Below, one piece after another: positions 4,431-6,388 of a stretch of 6,388 nt of DNA; positions within the stretch are counted from its first letter, which is position 1; each line of letters starts with the position of its first letter. The translations under genes were made by a program, and so were the position numbers. The stretch spans positions 1 through 6,388 of the forward strand of contig CAZUSU010000009.1 of NCBI GenBank assembly GCA_964623315.1, read 5' to 3'. The notes beneath the pieces are model-generated. The model did no database searches. It was not told the DNA's origin and saw only the letters and a list, made by a program, of their open reading frames with translations. Origin of the DNA: CAZUSU01 sp964623315 (lineage in GTDB: Bacteria; Patescibacteriota; Patescibacteriia; Magasanikbacterales; 2-02-FULL-50-9b).

Positions 4431-5864
4431 ATGTCCGACCTCGCCCATCACATTGAACACTGGCTTGAAAAGGGGGTTATTTCTGAACGAACCGCAGAAA
4501 AAATTTTGAAATTTGAAGGGTTGCCCACTACCGCGTTGGAACACCGTCAGGAAGCGCATGCGCGCGGACGGATGATTTCGGTGATTGCGGCGTTTGGCGG
4601 CATTTTGCTCGGCGTCGGTGTGCTCATTTGGGTCGGCACCAACTGGGCAGAACTTTCTGTTGGCGCAAAGCTTATTATCATTTGCATCGGTCTCCTATTT
4701 GCGCACGCTGGAGCGTACGTCGCCGACGAGCAAAACCATCCGGCCGTTGGCCGCGCTTTGGCGCTCGCCGGTTCAATAATTTTTTCATCCGGTTTGTTTT
4801 TGGTCGCCCAAATGTTTCATACCAACGCAAATCCGTCATTATTATTTTTAATTGCGGCCATAGGCGTGGCGCCGGTATTTATTTTTAAGCGCGATCAGTG
4901 GCAAGGAACACTCCTGCTCATATTGTTAGTGCTGTGGAGTTCGTTTTCTGCTCTGGAAAACGGTGAACCGACAACTCATTATTGGATGCTCCCCGCAATC
5001 GCCATCCTTTTCGCGCTTGCATGGCAGATGCGTATGCGGCTGGTCATCCTGTTAACCATTCTGGTCACCTATTTGTGGTACGCGATGCATCTTATGATTT
5101 GGGTAAAACAGTGGTATGAGCAGATAGATATTGCGAAGGGCGATTATTCGCGGACAGAAAATCAGGCCGTTTTTGCATTGATTTTGTTGCTCATTGCCGG
5201 AGCTGGATTGGCCAGCATTCTCTGTGGCCACTTGCTGGAGTATCTGAAACAATTTAATGATCGGGGTCTCGGGATCATCCGCCCCATCGGGTACCTTGCG
5301 TTTGGCGGAACGTTATTTTTCGCTTCATTCAACGAATTGCTGTTTAATTTTGGTGGATTTATGGCCATCGGTAAGCTAACGGCGCCGTTGCTCACTGCAA
5401 GTTTTTTGACGTTTGTATTGCTGTGGGTTTTACTCGCACTACTTTTCGTGCAGTTTAAATCGCACCGGCGATCGCTGTTGTTGGAAGGGGTAATCGGCTT
5501 CATCATGGTGGCGGTTGCCGTGGTGCTGGTGGCCTCCGGCAGTGCGGCCAGCGAATTTGCGCGCGCGTCACAGTGGGAATTCCATCCGTTGGTTCTGCCG
5601 TGGAATATTTTGCTATTGGGATACAGCACCATGCTTGTGTGCATCGGATATTTTAGAAACGAACAACCTCTCGTGACGTTTGGCGTTGTCGTGTTTGCCC
5701 TTCAGGTGTTTGCGCGCTACTTTGACACGTTTGCTCTGCGGCTTGGTACGGCAACGTCGTTTGTGGTTGGCGGATTTCTGCTCCTTGCGCTTGCCGTACT
5801 GCTAGGGCGGCTACGCACAAAATTATTAGCGCGCATGCAGACACATCACCCCTCATCCATATGA
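4431..5864 (+). CDS. DUF2157 multispanning membrane protein
   Basis: This 477-aa protein opens with a soluble helical segment, LAHHIEHWLEKGVISERTAEKIL (about 4-26), the usual start of DUF2157 proteins. A charged linker rich in His, Arg and Glu follows. The rest is strongly hydrophobic with about twelve potential membrane helices. The first two (about 48-68 and 78-96) flank the conserved GTNW element at 69-72. A charged loop around 228-243 (QWYEQIDIAKGDYSRTEN) breaks the membrane region about halfway. The C-terminal half resembles the extra membrane domain seen in longer members of the family. The molecular function of DUF2157 is not known. The gene's TGA stop overlaps the ATG of a GDYXXLXY protein, a pairing seen in many bacteria, which suggests that the two act together at the cytoplasmic membrane. 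Confidence 0.85.
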   Translation: MSDLAHHIEHWLEKGVISERTAEKILKFEGLPTTALEHRQEAHARGRMISVIAAFGGILLGVGVLIWVGTNWAELSVGAKLIIICIGLLFAHAGAYVADEQNHPAVGRALALAGSIIFSSGLFLVAQMFHTNANPSLLFLIAAIGVAPVFIFKRDQWQGTLLLILLVLWSSFSALENGEPTTHYWMLPAIAILFALAWQMRMRLVILLTILVTYLWYAMHLMIWVKQWYEQIDIAKGDYSRTENQAVFALILLLIAGAGLASILCGHLLEYLKQFNDRGLGIIRPIGYLAFGGTLFFASFNELLFNFGGFMAIGKLTAPLLTASFLTFVLLWVLLALLFVQFKSHRRSLLLEGVIGFIMVAVAVVLVASGSAASEFARASQWEFHPLVLPWNILLLGYSTMLVCIGYFRNEQPLVTFGVVVFALQVFARYFDTFALRLGTATSFVVGGFLLLALAVLLGRLRTKLLARMQTHHPSSI

Positions 5865-6388
5865 AAATAAATTTCAAACAGGCGGCGTGGTATGGGGCAA
5901 TCGTGGCGGTGCAATTAATTATGGTGCTCGGTTTTTTTGTACAGCGTCTTTATACGTTGCAAGTGGGCAGTGAAATAGTTTTGGAAACGCGCGCCTTTGA
6001 TCCGCGCGACTTGGTGCGGGGGCAGTATGTGGATTTGCAATATGAGATTGGGCGTGTGGTACTAACAGGGTTTGCAGATCCCACAATTAAAAAAGGTGAC
6101 GCCGTGTTTGTAACGCTTTCTAATAACAGTTTTAAAGAGGTGTTTATGGTACAAAGCGTGAATCGTGCACTACCACGCGATTACGAAATATATTTGAAGG
6201 GAACCATTACTAACATATCTGATGATCCTCAAACACAGGTGAGTACCGCAACCATTTCCTATGGTATTGAACGCTATTTTATTCCGTCAGATACGCCGGC
6301 CGAAAAATGGCGTAGCGGGAAGGTGCGCGTGCACGCACGTGTGGATAAAAATGGAAACGCGGTGATTGAACGGTTGGAGGCGGTAAAT
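5861..6388 (+). CDS. GDYXXLXY-family membrane-anchored protein (3' end outside the window)
   Basis: Translation from the ATG at 5861 gives 176 codons without a stop up to the last base. The start overlaps the DUF2157 stop as ATGA, predicting translational coupling, and no separate promoter is seen. One membrane helix (about residues 8-28) anchors the protein. The rest should lie outside the cytoplasm. The family signature reads DPRDLVRGQYVDLQYEI at 47-63, with Gln where the name-giving Asp of GDY usually stands. Further family-like features are KGDAVFV at 78-84, LKGTI at 112-116 and YGIERYFIP at 134-142. The final residues, GNAVIERLEAVN, match the usual end of the domain, so only a few residues are probably missing. 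Function is unknown; the coupling points to a complex with the DUF2157 protein. Confidence 0.85.
   Translation, partial: MKINFKQAAWYGAIVAVQLIMVLGFFVQRLYTLQVGSEIVLETRAFDPRDLVRGQYVDLQYEIGRVVLTGFADPTIKKGDAVFVTLSNNSFKEVFMVQSVNRALPRDYEIYLKGTITNISDDPQTQVSTATISYGIERYFIPSDTPAEKWRSGKVRVHARVDKNGNAVIERLEAVN

Noticed and set aside
5162..5644. 160-aa minus-strand ORF opposite the DUF2157 gene
   Set aside because: It is the antisense of a hydrophobic membrane protein, giving Asn/Ser/Ala-rich shadow sequence; no promoter or ribosome binding site.

Overview
The window looks like a chromosomal segment of an uncultured bacterium with a small, compact genome. It has roughly balanced base composition and short intergenic gaps. 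A Patescibacteria/CPR lineage is my best guess, but it rests on gene style and compactness only; no taxonomic marker is present. TGA is used as an ordinary stop (ends of the glycosyltransferase, PIN toxin and DUF2157 genes), so the code is standard and not the TGA=Gly code of Gracilibacteria/Absconditabacteria.

Layout. Positions 1-100 hold the C-terminal tail of an upstream gene. Positions 101-462 hold no credible protein gene. Instead they contain a weak promoter, a candidate structured noncoding RNA (about 174-441) and a textbook Rho-independent terminator at its 3' end. Next come a secreted NodB-type polysaccharide deacetylase (463-1230) and a GT4 glycosyltransferase (1278-2408), both consistent with cell-envelope polysaccharide work. 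A ferredoxin-NADP reductase-like flavoprotein lies on the minus strand (2412-3050), tail to tail with the glycosyltransferase and only 3 nt away. A 209-aa protein I do not recognise follows (3171-3800), then a two-gene toxin-antitoxin-like cassette with a PIN-domain toxin (3862-4409). The window closes with a DUF2157 multispanning membrane protein (4431-5864) whose stop overlaps the start of a GDYXXLXY-family protein that runs off the end (5861-6388).

Expression signals. Five of the genes (463, 1278, 3050 minus, 3862, 4431) have a TATAAT-like -10 hexamer ending only 6-12 nt before the start codon, usually with a plausible -35 at 17-nt spacing. This predicts leaderless or near-leaderless mRNAs with no room for a Shine-Dalgarno site. 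Only the 209-aa gene and the PIN toxin have clear Shine-Dalgarno sequences. The GDYXXLXY gene is coupled by an ATGA overlap.

The most promising items are the candidate structured RNA at 174-441, which matched none of the common RNA families I could check by eye, and the consistent leaderless promoter architecture. Next are a long inverted repeat embedded in the toxin-antitoxin promoter and the unrecognised 209-aa gene with a hairpin in front of its ribosome binding site. I see no CRISPR array, insertion sequence, tRNA or rRNA.
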